DNA of 64,000 nt from Punica granatum (GCF_007655135.1 NC_045131.1:1116001-1180000); one strand, 5' to 3'. Shown: positions 1-10,990, counted from the stretch's first letter. Translations and numbers: made by a program. The notes: generated by a model not told the origin, from the letters alone.

Positions 1-644
1 ATACAATTCTTATATTTATTTAGAGATATTGAGAAATAATAGTTAATATTATGCTACAAATTAGAAGATATAAAAAACTTAACAAAGTCACATTAAATTT
101 GAAACTTATATGTTCAGAATTTGAATTTGAAATATAAATATTTTTTCATAATTTACTTCACAACATCGCGTGGGTTTCTTTTTCTAGTATGTATATATTT
201 ATGTGTTTGACATCGTTGATCATCGTTGGTCACAGGAGCTGCCGCACGACAGCTCGCTACGCAAAGTTCGACCATCCTCGCTACGCAATCTCGTGTTCAA
301 CTGTAAGCCTATCTGACGAACTATTTGACGAACTAAACCACCAGTATAAATATTGATTTTATCAGCGTAGCATTATCAAAAACTTAATATAGTTCATGAA
401 GGCAGTTGTCCCTCAAATCCAAATCCAAAGATTTCTTTTTTCTAGCAAAATACATTGATTTCTTTTTTCCTCAAATGGCGATCTCTTTCACTCTAAACTG
501 AAAGCAGGAGAATAGTCAAAAGCAATAGAGAAAAAAGTGATGCATAAAAAAAAGTTGCAAGAGGTGATAGTGTAAGTCACCGTACTCCCACTGCTCAAGC
601 ACGTGCATATCAATTGCGTCTGAACTGGACAGATTGTGACATTA

Positions 645-1495
645 ACTCCAAAGCCATATCGACCGCTTCTTTTACGGGAAGTTTATCAGCAATTGTAGAT
701 AAAAGATAATATGATGCACATCCATTGAGTTTAAGCAATGCTTTTTTTTTTTTTAAATCCTCAAGTCCATTGATGATAATGATGGATATAAGGTAAAACA
801 ACCAAGAGAAAATCACATGAGCAGAAGAAAATACAACAGATCCACCGTGATCACTGTAAGAGGAGATACGTTGTGATAGAAACACGTTAAAATAGGCACA
901 TATACAACACTCCGTGTGGACTCTGGTCAAACTAGGAAGCAGAGCTAAGGCAATCCATATGGAGACTGCTACTCCGCAGAAACAAAGGATCAGAGTCCAT
1001 ATGAATCTTGGATTGGTATTCGGCGCAGGAGTTCTTTACAAATCAACCCAAACAATTCAAACCAGAACCCTATGATCTATTAACAATCAGCCCAATCCTC
1101 TTAAAGGCGTAGGAGGGAGATATGCGGCCAAATGGAGCCGAAACCTGCAACAAACAAGAGAGACAAAAAGGAGAAGACCGAGATGGCAGCAACCCACAAG
1201 TTCGACCCGAATCGCTCAAATCGAAATATGAACCAATCGGGTCGGATGAAACTGGAAGACCGGGTCGATCCGACCCGACACATTACGAAGTTTGACGACG
1301 CCACTGCTGGGAGGAATCCACAAGAAACACCAGAGATCTGACTGAGACACGGTGAGACCTGGGGTTACGGAAGCCGAAACGAGCTGTGGACACCGGAATC
1401 GGGAAGGGAAGAGAAGAGGGACACCGCCCAAAAGAAAAAAATAAAGGACCAAATCCACCAACTAGAGCAAGTGTCAGCACGATAAATCCCGTTCG
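645..1495. other. Copy-A-specific stretch without a recognised gene
   Basis: This stretch is present only in the left copy of the duplication. Its start (to about 720) still resembles the tail of the RALF downstream repeat at 12840-12910. The remainder is relatively GC-rich around 1130-1460, with short open frames on both strands that overlap each other and show no family signature. Either it was inserted here or the other copy lost it; a short unrelated stretch at 16353-16434 occupies the equivalent position there. Confidence 0.4.
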
Positions 1496-2222
1496 AAAGC
1501 TGAACCTAAAGTTTCTTGCCAGTTGGTTGGTGGATCGGGGGGTCTGAGTAAATCCAATTAAGGATAATGCTCATCTTCTTCTCTCTCTCTCTTCATTCAG
1601 AACAAGCCCAGAGACCCGGAATTTTACAAGAAGTTTATGGGTTGTTAATGAAAAATATTCTGATATACACATTGATTTTAAGCATTCCTAGAAAATCTCG
1701 ACAGTGCAATACCCACTATTCTAATCGAACAACAACTCGATCTAGACCATGTCCATCCACGCTTGAAAATCCCAATTAAGACCTTAGTCATGTATCGCTT
1801 TAGTGTTCTATCAATGCATATCAGAGGACCTTTAGAATCAGAAGCGCGGACTCGATAACCGAAGATTAATGGGGACAGATCCAGATAAAAGTGTGCGATA
1901 TAAAAGAACAGAAAATGTTCAGGCAAGAAGTTCTTTATCTTCGATGATTTTAGGATTACGTATGAATCTATATGGCTCTCACCCATCAAAAAAGAACCTG
2001 TATGGCTCTGAATCTTGCAGTACTGTATTGGCACCTTCGACAACTTTTCATGGATGAGAATATATAAAGATATATCATGCAGTTAAAGCAAGTAAATAAA
2101 TTAATTAAGGGAAACTAAAGTAATCAATAGTGAGGTTAAGTTCCTCATCATGATTCATGTGTTTTTTTTTCGCTGAATATCATGATTCATGTGTTAATTG
2201 CTCTTTCTAGAGAGGACAAATT

Positions 2223-2244
2223 CCATATATATATATATATATAT
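2223..2244. repeat. (TA)n microsatellite
   Basis: An AT dinucleotide run. The same locus in the second copy of the duplication (about 17099-17121) has a different length, so it has changed since the duplication. Confidence 0.8.
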
Positions 2245-3281
2245 TAACAGCCACTTGATTGGATTTGGACTCGTGTTGTGTCGTATTAACGTAGTGATCA
2301 TGAAAAGTTGCAATGCCCTCCCCATGGGTTTGTCCCTGCCCCCGTTTGCATGTCCGGGGAGGGGAATCTTAATCATCAGTTTTATATATACGTGTAAAAG
2401 AGACTGATTATGAATATGCATATACCCCAAGAGACCAACAAAAGATAAGGCTTTTCTACTTCGGCTTGTTATACACAGGATGTCACAAAACTACGGTTCT
2501 TGAACAAGACTTCGGCATAGCGATGCGGCCATTCCTTTTGTATTTGAAATGGGGACATTGACTCCAGCACGGTCGCAACAATGCCTTGGACATCGGGAAT
2601 AAAATACGAACAGGGCAGGGACAAAAACAATGTTAACCGTCTAACGAGATTTGCAAACTTCTAACAATTTAGCAGGGTCAAAGGGGTTTACAAGTAGAAA
2701 GGCATCCCTCGGTGCCAGTCAAGTGTACAGCACATGATCTTTGATTTTTGGGGCAATTAATGATGGGACTGTAAGTGCTAGCAAGCAAAGCCATGGATTT
2801 TTCATCATGGTGATGTATGCAACAATGCCCGGAGTAAACTTCTAGGAAACAGAGGAGTGCCTTCCAGCTCCAAGAAGGACAATTGAATAATAAGAAAAAT
2901 CCAAACTTTACGCAGGAATCATCCATGGAGTAAACTTCACGGAAATAGATGTGATCCAACCAAGAGAATGAGAATTTGAATAATAAGAAAAATTCCAATC
3001 TTTACGTCAATACCCTTTTTCTAGTTTATCGTTGTTATGATGACGCTGCTCTTTCGACGCAGAGGGGTGGCGTAGGACCGGAGGAATACATTGGTCCGGT
3101 TTGTATCTGTTGGTTTCCAAACCCAAACAAAAGCAGAGGAAGGTGAGGATGAGAATCCAGACAAGATTCTTGAAATGATACCTATTCTAGTTCTTGCTTT
3201 TTCTTGATTCCCAAGTCCAGATAGAGCTTTCGATCGGGAATGGTTTTGTGTAGTGAGAGGGCGTTCTTGAGAAGCATCTTC

Positions 3282-3977
3282 TGTTGGGTATCCCTCCAAT
3301 TTAGAGAAAGTTGGGCTCAAATTGTATTGGGCTTTTATCGGGCTTTAATAGGCCCAAGAATCCATTTTTGTTAGGGTTAATATTTCAGCAAACTAGCTGA
3401 GGAATAAATAGCAGCAGAACAGCTGCAGATCAGTGGACGTGCGGCAGCAGCAGACAGAAGCAGCAGATCAGCAGAAGCAGCAACAAAAGAACAGAGCAAA
3501 ATCGGATAAACAGGGGCAGCGCGCAGCTGGAGATCAAACCTCGATCGGGACGTCAAACGAACTCCGATTGGGACGAAATTTTGACAGCAGCTTCACAACA
3601 CGTGGGGCTAAGTTCTGAACGGTCAGAATTTCTATTCGAGCTCTGTAGGTGCTGTTTCAGCTGACTTTGTGAACCACCCGGTGTGGGTGACGAATTTAGT
3701 GTTTGGGTGATCCAAGAGAGTGTTTCTCTTGAGTTTGGTGATCCAAGGGTTTACCCTTGATGAAAGACATTGTATAACCTTCATTCATAGTGGATTGTTG
3801 ATTCGGAGTTGGTCCCGTGGTTTTTCCCCACATCGGGGTTTTCCACGTAAAATTCTTGGTGTTCTTTTACTTTACTGCTTGTTGGTTGATTTGATTAGTT
3901 CCTATCTCGATTACACTAGTAGGGGAGGAAGATTAATCGCTGCGTTATTATTTGGTTAAGTACATCCCTTCCCAACA
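3282..3977 (+). repeat. 5' long terminal repeat of the Copia element
   Basis: The LTR begins TGTTGGG and ends CCCAACA, an inverted terminal repeat with the canonical TG...CA ends, and spans 696 bp. The primer-binding site begins two bases after its end, which fixes the right boundary. No partner LTR is present in the window, so divergence and target duplication cannot be measured. Confidence 0.85.
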
Positions 3978-3979
3978 AG

Positions 3980-3991
3980 TGGTATCAGAGC
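3980..3991 (+). promoter_or_regulatory. Primer-binding site, initiator tRNA-Met
   Basis: The sequence TGGTATCAGAGC is the standard plant Copia primer-binding site, complementary to the 3' end of initiator methionine tRNA. It lies two bases downstream of the LTR. Confidence 0.9.
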
Positions 3992-4031
3992 CTCGGGTTA
4001 GAGAAGTTTTGAGTTTTTCGGTGTTTTCGAG

Positions 4032-4790
4032 ATGGAGGAATCTACAGGATCTATGTTCAAGTTGAATGCAACCAACTACTCTATATGGAAGTCTCGGATG
4101 GAGGATCTTCTATTTTGCAGGGATTTGTACGATCCCATTGAAGGGGATTCCGCGAAACCCAAAGATAAGGATGACAAGGCTTGGGAGCGCACAAATCGGA
4201 AGACTATTGGTTTGATTCGGCAGTGGATAGACAATAGTATTTATCATCATGTTGCTCAGGAGACAAATGCAAAAGCTTTGTGGGATAAATTGACAAATCT
4301 CTATGCGAGGAAGACACCGCAAAATAAAGCATTCCTCGTGAAGAAGTTGGTTCATCTTCGTTTTCAGGATGGAGGTGATATGGCTGTGCACATGAGTAAT
4401 TTCCAGGATATTATTAACCAGTTGACGAACCTGGAGATAATATTACCCGATGAGTTGCAGGCTTGTCTACTTTTAGGGACTCTACCGGATAATTGGGACA
4501 CACTCGTGGTTGCATTAAGCAATTCTGCGCCAAACGGGAAGCTATCGTTGGCCACGGTGACAGACAGTTTATTTAATGAGGAGACTAGAAGGAAGGCTCG
4601 GGGATTTCCATTCAGTCTGAAGCCTTGGTTACTGAACAACGGGGAAGAAGTCAAAGCAGAAATTTCTCTTCCAAGCATAGTAACTCACGTGGCAAATCGA
4701 GGGGTAGATCAAAGTCGAAGACGAGGAAAGTGGTCACTTGCTATCACTGTGGAAAGGAGGGACACTACAAAAGGGAGTGTAGAGCTCTGA
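4032..4790 (+). pseudogene. gag: Copia gag (capsid-like), frameshifted
   Basis: The ORF begins 41 bp after the primer-binding site. Its first about 190 residues are a typical Copia gag (DUF4219/UBN2-type): an N-terminal stretch fitting LNATNYSIWKSRME, then a helical region with LWDKLTNLYA and LLLGTLPDNW motifs. Near 4600-4625 the reading frame shifts. The Arg/Ser-rich tail and zinc knuckle (CX2CX4HX4C, about 4739-4780) continue in the next frame, which also carries protease and integrase. Intact Copia elements of this type have one continuous frame, so the shift indicates decay, although a programmed shift cannot be excluded by reading alone. Confidence 0.85.
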
Positions 4791-6136
4791 AGAAAAATCA
4801 GAATGGCAACGGTGAGAGCAAGAAGGAAGAAGGCACTACAGCAGTGGCATCTGATGGAGAGACCTACATCATTTGTGATGAAGCCTATGTGAATTTCACA
4901 TGTCAGGACTCTACCTGGGTTGCAGATACAGGTGCCTCGTTTCATGTCACTCCTCATCGGGATTTCTTCTCATCTTACACTACCGGAGACTATGGTTATG
5001 TGAGAATGGGGAATGGACAGTCATGCAAGATTGTCGGTACTGGTGATGTCTGTCTAGAGACCGAGCTTGGCTGCAAGTTGCTTCTGAAGAAGGTGAGGCA
5101 TGTTCCAGAAATTCGCCTTAACCTAATCTCGACGGGTCAGCTTGATGATGAAGGCTACAGTAACGAATTTAGCAATGGGAGATGGAAGCTCTCCAAGGGT
5201 TCGTTGATTGTGGCACGGGGTCAGAAGACCGACACTCTCTACAGGTTGCGTGCCAGACACAATTCCGGTCAAATTAATGTTGCTGAGGATTATCCTATCG
5301 AGCTATGGCATAGGAGACTTGGGCATATCAGCGAGAAAGGTATTCAAATTCTTGCTAGAAAGCAGCCTTTGCCCGTTAAAGGTATGCACTTGAGCACTTG
5401 TGATCACTGTTTAGCTGGTAAGCAGAGGAGAGTTTCTTTTGTTAGAAGTCGTCCCTCTAGATGCGATCATATACTTGACCTTGTGCATACTGATGTTTGT
5501 TTCATGTCGGATAGATCTCTTAGTGGTGCTCTCTATTTTGTGACCTTTATAGATGATCACACCAGGAAGGTTTGGGCTTACCCTATGAGAACTAAAGATC
5601 AGGTGACTGAGATTTTCAAGAACTTCCATGTAGCAGTGGAAAGAGAAACGGGCATGAAGCTGAAATGTGTAAGAGCTGATAATGGTGGTGAGTATAGGGG
5701 TCCTTTCGAGAACTATTGCAGGACTCACGGTATCAAACTTGAGAAGACGGTACCGAAGACACCACAGCAGAACGGGCTTGCAGAGAGAATGAACCGCACA
5801 ATTGTTGAGAGAGTTCGTTGTATGCTTTTTCAGGCGAAACTGTCTAAGCCTTTCTGGGGCGAGGCAATGAGGTCAGCGGTTGATCTTATTAATCTTACAC
5901 CGTCAGTTGCACTTGATGGAGATGTACCCCAGCAGGTGTGGACCGGCAAGAAAGTATCATACAAGCATCTCAGAGTCTTCGGGTGCAGGGCATCTGTTCA
6001 CATTCCTCGAGATGAAAGATCAAAACTTGATGCCAAGGCAAAACAGTGCATCTTCTTGGGTTATGCACATGAAGAGTTTGTAAGTCATGAACCGGTCCAG
6101 ATAAGTGGCCACACGGGCACAACCCATTCCAATTGA
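4625..6136 (+). pseudogene. pol: Copia pol fragment: zinc knuckle, protease, integrase
   Basis: In order: an Arg/Ser-rich linker, a CCHC zinc knuckle, an aspartic protease active site (DTGAS, codons from about 4925), an integrase HHCC zinc domain (WHRRLGH...CDHC, about 5305-5410), and a D-D-E core. The core has Asp in HTDV (about 5490), Asp in RADNGGEY (5678-5680) and Glu in GLAERMN (about 5783), giving a spacing near 35 residues. The frame passes the integrase C-terminal signature KQCIFLGYAHEEF and then runs about 15 codons into unrelated DNA before a stop. Reverse transcriptase and RNase H are missing. As a polyprotein it is about one third of the usual length. It is nonfunctional as a retrotransposon. 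Confidence 0.9.
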
Positions 6137-6202
6137 AGGATTGATCGCTTCAACTCCGAGGAAACTTTTCTTTCCGATTGCCCTGTTTGGTTTCAGTGAG
6201 GC

Positions 6203-6645
6203 CTAGTTCTTAAGCTCCCCTGATTTGAACACCCAGCTGCTGCTCGACCCTTCTCCGGCTTCATTTTCCTTAGGATCACTGGCATCCTCATCAACATGGC
6301 TCACTTCGCCTATCCCAGGAAGCGAATTCTCAATTATTTGACCAGGTGAAAGACTAACGGCAAGCTTATCTAGAGAGACTGCGATGCGAATAACTCGATC
6401 GGAAAATTTGGCAAATGCTTCTTCTTCGTGTCTATCAGCACGAAGCTGCTCCAGCAAGAAGCCAACTTGGGTCTGCAAATTCGATACTTGCCACCTCAAG
6501 TGATAAGGAGCAACTGCACTTCGGGTTTGGGACAGATCAGTGGCTGCCGAAAAGACAAAGTCAGGATAATAAGTTTCGAGAGTAAGGGCAACTAACCTGA
6601 AGAGGCTGATGAAGAGGAGAAGATATAATTTGGCGGAGGAGACAT
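6203..6645 (-). CDS. Hypothetical small protein, possibly two exons
   Basis: A minus-strand frame opens at an ATG at 6643-6645 and, if a 53-bp intron (GT donor at about 6596, AG acceptor at about 6544) is removed, joins in frame to a 3' exon ending at TAG 6203-6205. The product is about 130 residues: a Ser-rich start, a helical middle (RWQVSNLQTQVGFLLEQL, then a charged stretch), and an acidic Glu/Asp/Ser tail. The intron is shorter than most plant introns, and the unspliced frame is also open through it, so the start is uncertain. I do not recognise the family. It begins only about 110 bp from the truncated Copia element and points towards it. It could be a captured gene fragment rather than a working gene. 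Confidence 0.35.
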
Positions 6646-7200
6646 TTGATTTGCTTACTCTGACCCTGTTTCTGCATTTCCTGGGGCAGTCTGCTCTTCC
6701 TTTTCTTCTTAGTGAATGAGGAGAGCGACAATCAGATCTCCTCTTTCAGTTCAGTCCCCAAGCTACTGTCTTAGATGCAAAAGAAAACTCAGATTTGTCA
6801 GTTGTTTAATCTGCTTTATCTTGCCAAGGTCTTGAATTACGGATAAAAATTAGATAATCTTTACCACGGATCATGTTTCTTGAAGGGAAAGGTCCTTGAT
6901 CCCCGATAAGTTCGCCATAGCAATTGATGCTTCAGAAATCTAGGAAACTAATAGATAATTAGAGCTGTTGAAAAACCAACTCAACAAAGTAACAAATTCC
7001 ATTGTTTCTATGAACATACACAGAAAATGGATGCGCATTACTAAAATCTCAAAACTTTCACCGTTCATCAGGAGACTATTGTCAAATACTTCCATGGTCT
7101 TTCTACTGTGAAGGTGTCATTACAATCATCTCCATCCTCTCTACGGATCTTGCTGATAAAGACCCGTTAAATGACTATAAAATGTCAAACCGAGGCTATA
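6646..7200. other. Gap between two minus-strand gene models
   Basis: No convincing ORF, transposon end or RNA gene was seen here. By position it would contain the 3' untranslated region of the acidic-tail gene model at 7211-7901 and the upstream region of the small-protein model at 6203-6645. Confidence 0.4.
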
Positions 7201-7210
7201 CTACAATAAA

Positions 7211-7901
7211 CTACTTCTTGTCTTCCTCACTACCATCCCCTTCTTCATCATCATCATCATCATCATCATTGTCGTCTTCCTCTTCCTCTTCGGCTTCATC
7301 TCCATCTTCTTCCTCCTGGTTCTCATCTTCTTCATCCTCCTTACCATTATCGTAACCAGCACCACCACCTCCCCATGATTTGGCATAGTCCTCAAGTGAC
7401 GAGGAAGGGAATAGCTCTCCAACCTTGTTTACTTTCTCGGTGGCAGGTTTACCCGAACTATTAGATTCGCCTTTGTTCATCTGTTTGAAAAGAGCGACAA
7501 GACTAGCACATTAAGGTTATCATGGATATTAAGAACATAGTGAAGCAGAGCAACCACATAGAATTAGGAATTACTATTCCGAAGTACTCATCATCCTAAT
7601 TCATAGGCATGAAGGATTCCAGAAATTCAAGCTGAAAGACAGAAGTGAACAAGCTGAACAGAGAAGAATTTGCAACTGGAAGAAATCTCTCATTTTATTT
7701 ACAGAGAGAGACTTACAGCATGTAGTAGAGTTCTCCTGTCCCTTTCTCGAGCATTCTTGATTGCCTACATGAAAGCTAGATATCAGTGTCAAAGGCAAAA
7801 TTAGTTGTAATCTTCACTTGAAACTGAAAGATTTGATTAAAAAAAATTCGCAACCGACCTCCTCGAGCATTTTCTGTTCCACCTCCAATTCAGAAGAGTC
7901 T
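7211..7901 (-). pseudogene. 3' exons of an unidentified gene with a very acidic C-terminus
   Basis: Three minus-strand exons fit GT-AG rules and keep frame: 7859-7901 (14 codons plus one base, starting in the middle of a codon), 7717-7764 (16 codons) and 7211-7480 (stop at 7211-7213). The peptide has a charged helix (ELEVEQKMLEE, AIKNARERDRRTLLHA), a linker with GELFPSSSLEDYAKSWGGGG, and a tail of almost pure Asp/Glu ending EEGDGSEEDKK. The first exon needs an upstream exon to complete its codon. None is visible before the repeat DNA starts at about 7980, so the 5' end is missing. I do not recognise the family. Clean splice sites suggest a recently truncated or transposon-captured gene; a last-exon fragment of a live gene is less likely. 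Confidence 0.5.
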
Positions 7902-7981
7902 CTGCGAGATTAAAAGAGCAAAAGACTATTCAGAAAAGATAATTAACACTCTAAAGGCACAACTATAGGCCGGTCTTTGAC

Positions 7982-8960
7982 ATGAATCTAATCAAGCACC
8001 TTCCCACTACAGAACCGACATGGCAACGGCACTTGGAACATACATTTTATTATTCGAATAATTGCACCCGAAAAAGACATCATCGGAAGAAGAGGGCAGT
8101 AGCATCGCAATCACGGCAATTCAACCATTGGGTCCATATCAAGCTGCAGCCAAGTAGATGGATCATATATGACTGCAAGCTCAAAGTTTAAGCGCAGCTC
8201 GATGCCGATATCATCTCCCAGATAGCTCCTCTAAAGCCACTGGCATATGCCATGTTCAATCGCCAAAACCTCTGCCATTGGTAGTTCTACCATTGTGCCG
8301 TGTCCCATCGATGAACTTTGGGTCCTGGCCTAGTATAGCCAATCGTAATGATTTAGCGGATTAAGCTCGAGAGACATAAATGTACATGCAGTTGGGGTTC
8401 CACGGCTTCCTAATAATCTTGTGCCGACCTATGATTGTATTTAATTTCCTTGCATATCTGTTCCAATAACCATAATCAGTAACAAACTAGCTACCTTATT
8501 GTGGTACTTGGTACTATCATTGTATAATTAATATTTTTTATATGTCGAGTAACTCCATATCACCGTTGCATCATGACTTTCTCGTACTTGATTACGCCTT
8601 TATTAATTACTGTGCTTCAGCATCCACCGAACCAATTCTGTAAAAACATTATCTTTTTTTTTCCCCCTTCACAAGGTTAATTTTATCTTCATCATCTTAA
8701 ATATCTGATTTAGGAAGGACAACAGTCAAACGCAATAGGAAAGTGATCGTCCAAAAGTTGCAGAAGGTAATGTAATTCACTGGAGTCCAACTGTTCAAGC
8801 ACATGCATGTCAATTCAGTTTGTGTCTCAGCTGGACAAATTGTAAACTTTGAACACGAAAGCCATCAACTGCTTATTCTATGAGAAATCTATGAATTGCA
8901 GATGATAAATAGAATGCCCCCTTGAGGTTTAATTGCACGTGCAGCAAGACTTCAATTATT
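7982..8960. repeat. RALF-downstream repeat, copy 1
   Basis: This matches the 3' flank of the RALF-like gene (about 12010-12960) over nearly its full length. It includes the short frame segment ending WIIYDCKLKV, the stretch with 'catatgccatgttcaatcgc', and the 'actggacaaattgt' block. The RALF coding region that should precede it is absent; unrelated gene fragments lie upstream. Other copies are at 11800-12985, 13103-13328 and 14748-15375. Confidence 0.8.
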
Positions 8961-8964
8961 TCGT

Positions 8965-9425
8965 CATACGGTAACAGCTAATGTGGAGCTGACGATATTA
9001 CATGATACAATATGATTGAACTAGTAGACTCAATAGGTTTTTATTTAATTAAAAAGTTAAAAGAAAAAAAATAGGATTCAACTTAATAAGAGGAAAGGGG
9101 GAGGGGGTTAAAGGTGATGGCTACGCTAGTGGCTATCATCCTCCAATTGGGGTCGTCGGCGATAGCAGAATCCTAATTATGTGGATGATGACCGTAATCG
9201 GGACATCCACTATCGAAATCGAAAGAGCCTAAAATTGAGGGCTTTTTCATTTTAGCGATGGGACCTCGATAGCGCCTCCGTAATCTACAATCAACTCTTT
9301 TCTTTTTTGAAAAAATCTTTTTTTTTTAAATTTTTTAAATTATTTTTAATTAAATAAAAATATATGATACTTACTTTTTCAATCATGTTGTACCACTAGG
9401 CGCCGGTGACTATTACCGTTACATT
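8965..9425. mobile_element. Foldback-like element with a GC-rich core
   Basis: AT-rich outer arms are imperfect inverted repeats: the left arm has ACAATATGATTGAA and TTTATTTAATTAAAAA, and the right arm reads TTAATTAAATAAAA and TTCAATCATGTTGT. They flank a relatively GC-rich core (about 9100-9290) with no ORF. The left arm also matches 12970-13075, next to RALF repeat copy 2, where no core or right arm is present. This fits a non-autonomous Mutator-like or foldback element, but ends and target duplication are not clear. Confidence 0.4.
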
Positions 9426-9639
9426 TGACGAATAATTGAGGACGTATTAGAATCACAATCAAACCTGAAATTCATTTTCTTCTATACCATTTTTAAAGAT
9501 TGTGCTATAAAAAGACAAAAACCGTATATTTCTGTGTTATTTTTAAAAAATTATGTTATATTTTAAAAAAAAATAAAGTACATTTTTATATTATTGCCTA
9601 AAGGTCGAATTATATTTTAAAAAAATATAGATATTTGTT

Positions 9640-9920
9640 TTTTTAATTAACCCATTAATTATTCTGGTGTCTCTTTCTTCTCTCTCTATTCTCACAAGAC
9701 AATGTCGTACAATAATTAATGTTAACGTGGCAGCAAGAAAAGCAAGCACATGAGTGGTAGCCTAGTAGGCTATTCATTTAAAAAAAAAGTGGCCTAGTAG
9801 GGCCATGCAGTACAGTTGCTGGATTATTGGATGCCCCATCTCATCTGGCTTCATAGCTTAACCACCCATTGTGGTGTGGCTGATAGATATGATCGCTTGG
9901 CTTTTTTCCATTTGCTCTCG
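9640..9920 (+). repeat. Duplicate of the RALF-like gene promoter region without the gene
   Basis: This stretch matches 11120-11310, the DNA directly upstream of the RALF-like ORF. Shared blocks include 'gtctctttcttctctc', 'catagcttaaccacccat', and 'tatgatcgcttggctttttt' with 'tgctctcg'. The following sequence is unrelated AT-rich DNA, so the coding region was lost or never copied. Confidence 0.7.
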
Positions 9921-10215
9921 TACACAATTCTATAATCTATACCTATATCCATCTATATCTATATTCATAAGATTAAGCTAAAGAAGAGTAGTCACAAGCC
10001 ACTCAATGATAGTCTTCAAGAAAAATATTTAAAATACCCACACTATTCTTTCTTTATAATTAAAAATAAAACTCTTTTGCAATCAATCTTAGGCGTATGA
10101 TTTTTTTATGAAATTCATTTATTTGATTCTTACATAATCATCAAGAGGATCTAACATGAGATTGGAAATTTACAAAAGAAAAGGAATAAGATAATACTAT
10201 GAAATGAAAATGATT

Positions 10216-10400
10216 TGTTTTATCAACAAGCGATTCGACACTTATTTTTCTTAAGTACGATCTCGAATTCGAGTTTTGTTAATGAAAAAAATTAATGTTA
10301 TAAAATTTTACTCCTTAGTGAGTCGATTAGGCTTGAACTGAGTTAGTCATGATCCATTGAATTGTAAATAACATGATACGAATAAAACAATTATTTGCCT
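10216..10400 (+). repeat. SINE-like repeat, copy 1
   Basis: It starts near 'caagcgattcgacact', continues through a B-box-like 'tcgaattcgag' and ends in 'gagtcgattaggcttgaact...tgatccattgaa'. It shares this order with 29465-29580 and 63795-63900 (same strand) and with 53400-53670 (opposite strand). The tRNA-promoter-like boxes suggest a SINE. This copy is diverged and has no clear target duplication. Confidence 0.45.
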
Positions 10401-10479
10401 TCACTAAAATCACAAAAAAAAGAGTAAGTATTGTTACTTAAATAAATGTTCAAATCTGATATGACAAAAGACAAAAACG

Positions 10480-10640
10480 TTTAATTAAATAAATTTTCAA
10501 TTTTACCGAGCATGATAAGCATAAAGGTAAATGCTCCATAAGCCCATGTTTTCGTTAAGTTCATATTTTGACGTTACTCTTTTATTATTTAACTTTTGAT
10601 CTCTAAATTTTTTGGGAAGAAAAATATTTTATTAATTTAA
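10480..10640. repeat. Repeat C, copy 1
   Basis: This is an AT-rich block sharing 'tctgatatgacaaaagac', 'ataaggtaaatgctcc'-type and 'ttcgttaagttc' segments with 13330-13520 and 14110-14370. In the other two copies it is followed by repeat D (as at 1-215). Here it is followed by an unrelated purine-rich stretch. Confidence 0.7.
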
Positions 10641-10664
10641 GTACATTCCGACCCATCACGCCCA

Positions 10665-10990
10665 TCGCTCATACAATACTCACAAGGAGCACAAGAAGCA
10701 GAAAGCTAAAAGAAAAGGCAGATTCGAGCTCAGAGCACTGCAATGGCGGGGTTAGCTCGGGTGAGGAGACGGATTCCGCATCTGGGTCGCGAGCAGTGAG
10801 CGGAGTTTCAGTGGGGAGAGGAGAGTGGAGACCGGACAGAGTGAGGTGAGCTTGACAGAGGGAGAGATAGCAAAGAGACAGAGAGAGAGCAAAGAAGGGA
10901 AAGGAGGGGGGAAGGAAGAGACAAGGGAAAAGTGAATAAATAAAGCAGAGAGAAAAGAAAATTATAGAGTGGGGACGCTCCCTCCTCCTC
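10665..10990. other. Purine-rich strand stretch; possible displaced gene 5' region
   Basis: The plus strand is strongly G/A-rich (minus strand C/T-rich) over about 320 bp, unlike its AT-rich surroundings. The minus strand looks like a plant pyrimidine-rich 5' leader. A short plus-strand frame starts in good context at about 10743 (GCAATGGCG) but stops after 18 codons. The stretch is absent from the related repeat copies. I call no gene here. Confidence 0.3.

Larger units (their letters stand above)
1..3222. repeat. Segmental duplication, copy A (promoter-side block)
   Basis: This block is repeated in the same order and orientation at 14396-18063. Matching sub-blocks are 1-240 with 14396-14640, 265-430 with 15745-15910, 430-645 with 16150-16350, and 1495-3222 with 16435-18063. 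The last pair is nearly identical. Copy A lacks the sequence lying between 14640 and 15745 of the other copy and lacks its MITE. It has about 850 bp (645-1495) that the other copy lacks, and about 30 bp near 2298-2330 that is deleted there. Homology stops at 3222, just where the other copy continues into the ABC transporter 5' region, so copy A looks like an orphan copy of that gene's upstream DNA. No convincing gene was found in it. Confidence 0.85.
3282..6090 (+). mobile_element. Truncated Ty1/Copia retrotransposon (5' LTR to integrase)
   Basis: The element starts with a 5' LTR, then a primer-binding site complementary to initiator tRNA-Met, then gag, protease and integrase in Copia order. 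It stops abruptly just after the integrase C-terminal motif at about 6085-6090. Reverse transcriptase, RNase H, polypurine tract and 3' LTR are absent, so it cannot move on its own. Motif wording in the zinc knuckle, protease and integrase is Tnt1/Tork-like. It begins about 60 bp after the point where the left duplication copy stops matching the right copy. Sequence after 6090 is unrelated and carries minus-strand gene models, so the 3' half was deleted or replaced. Confidence 0.9.
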
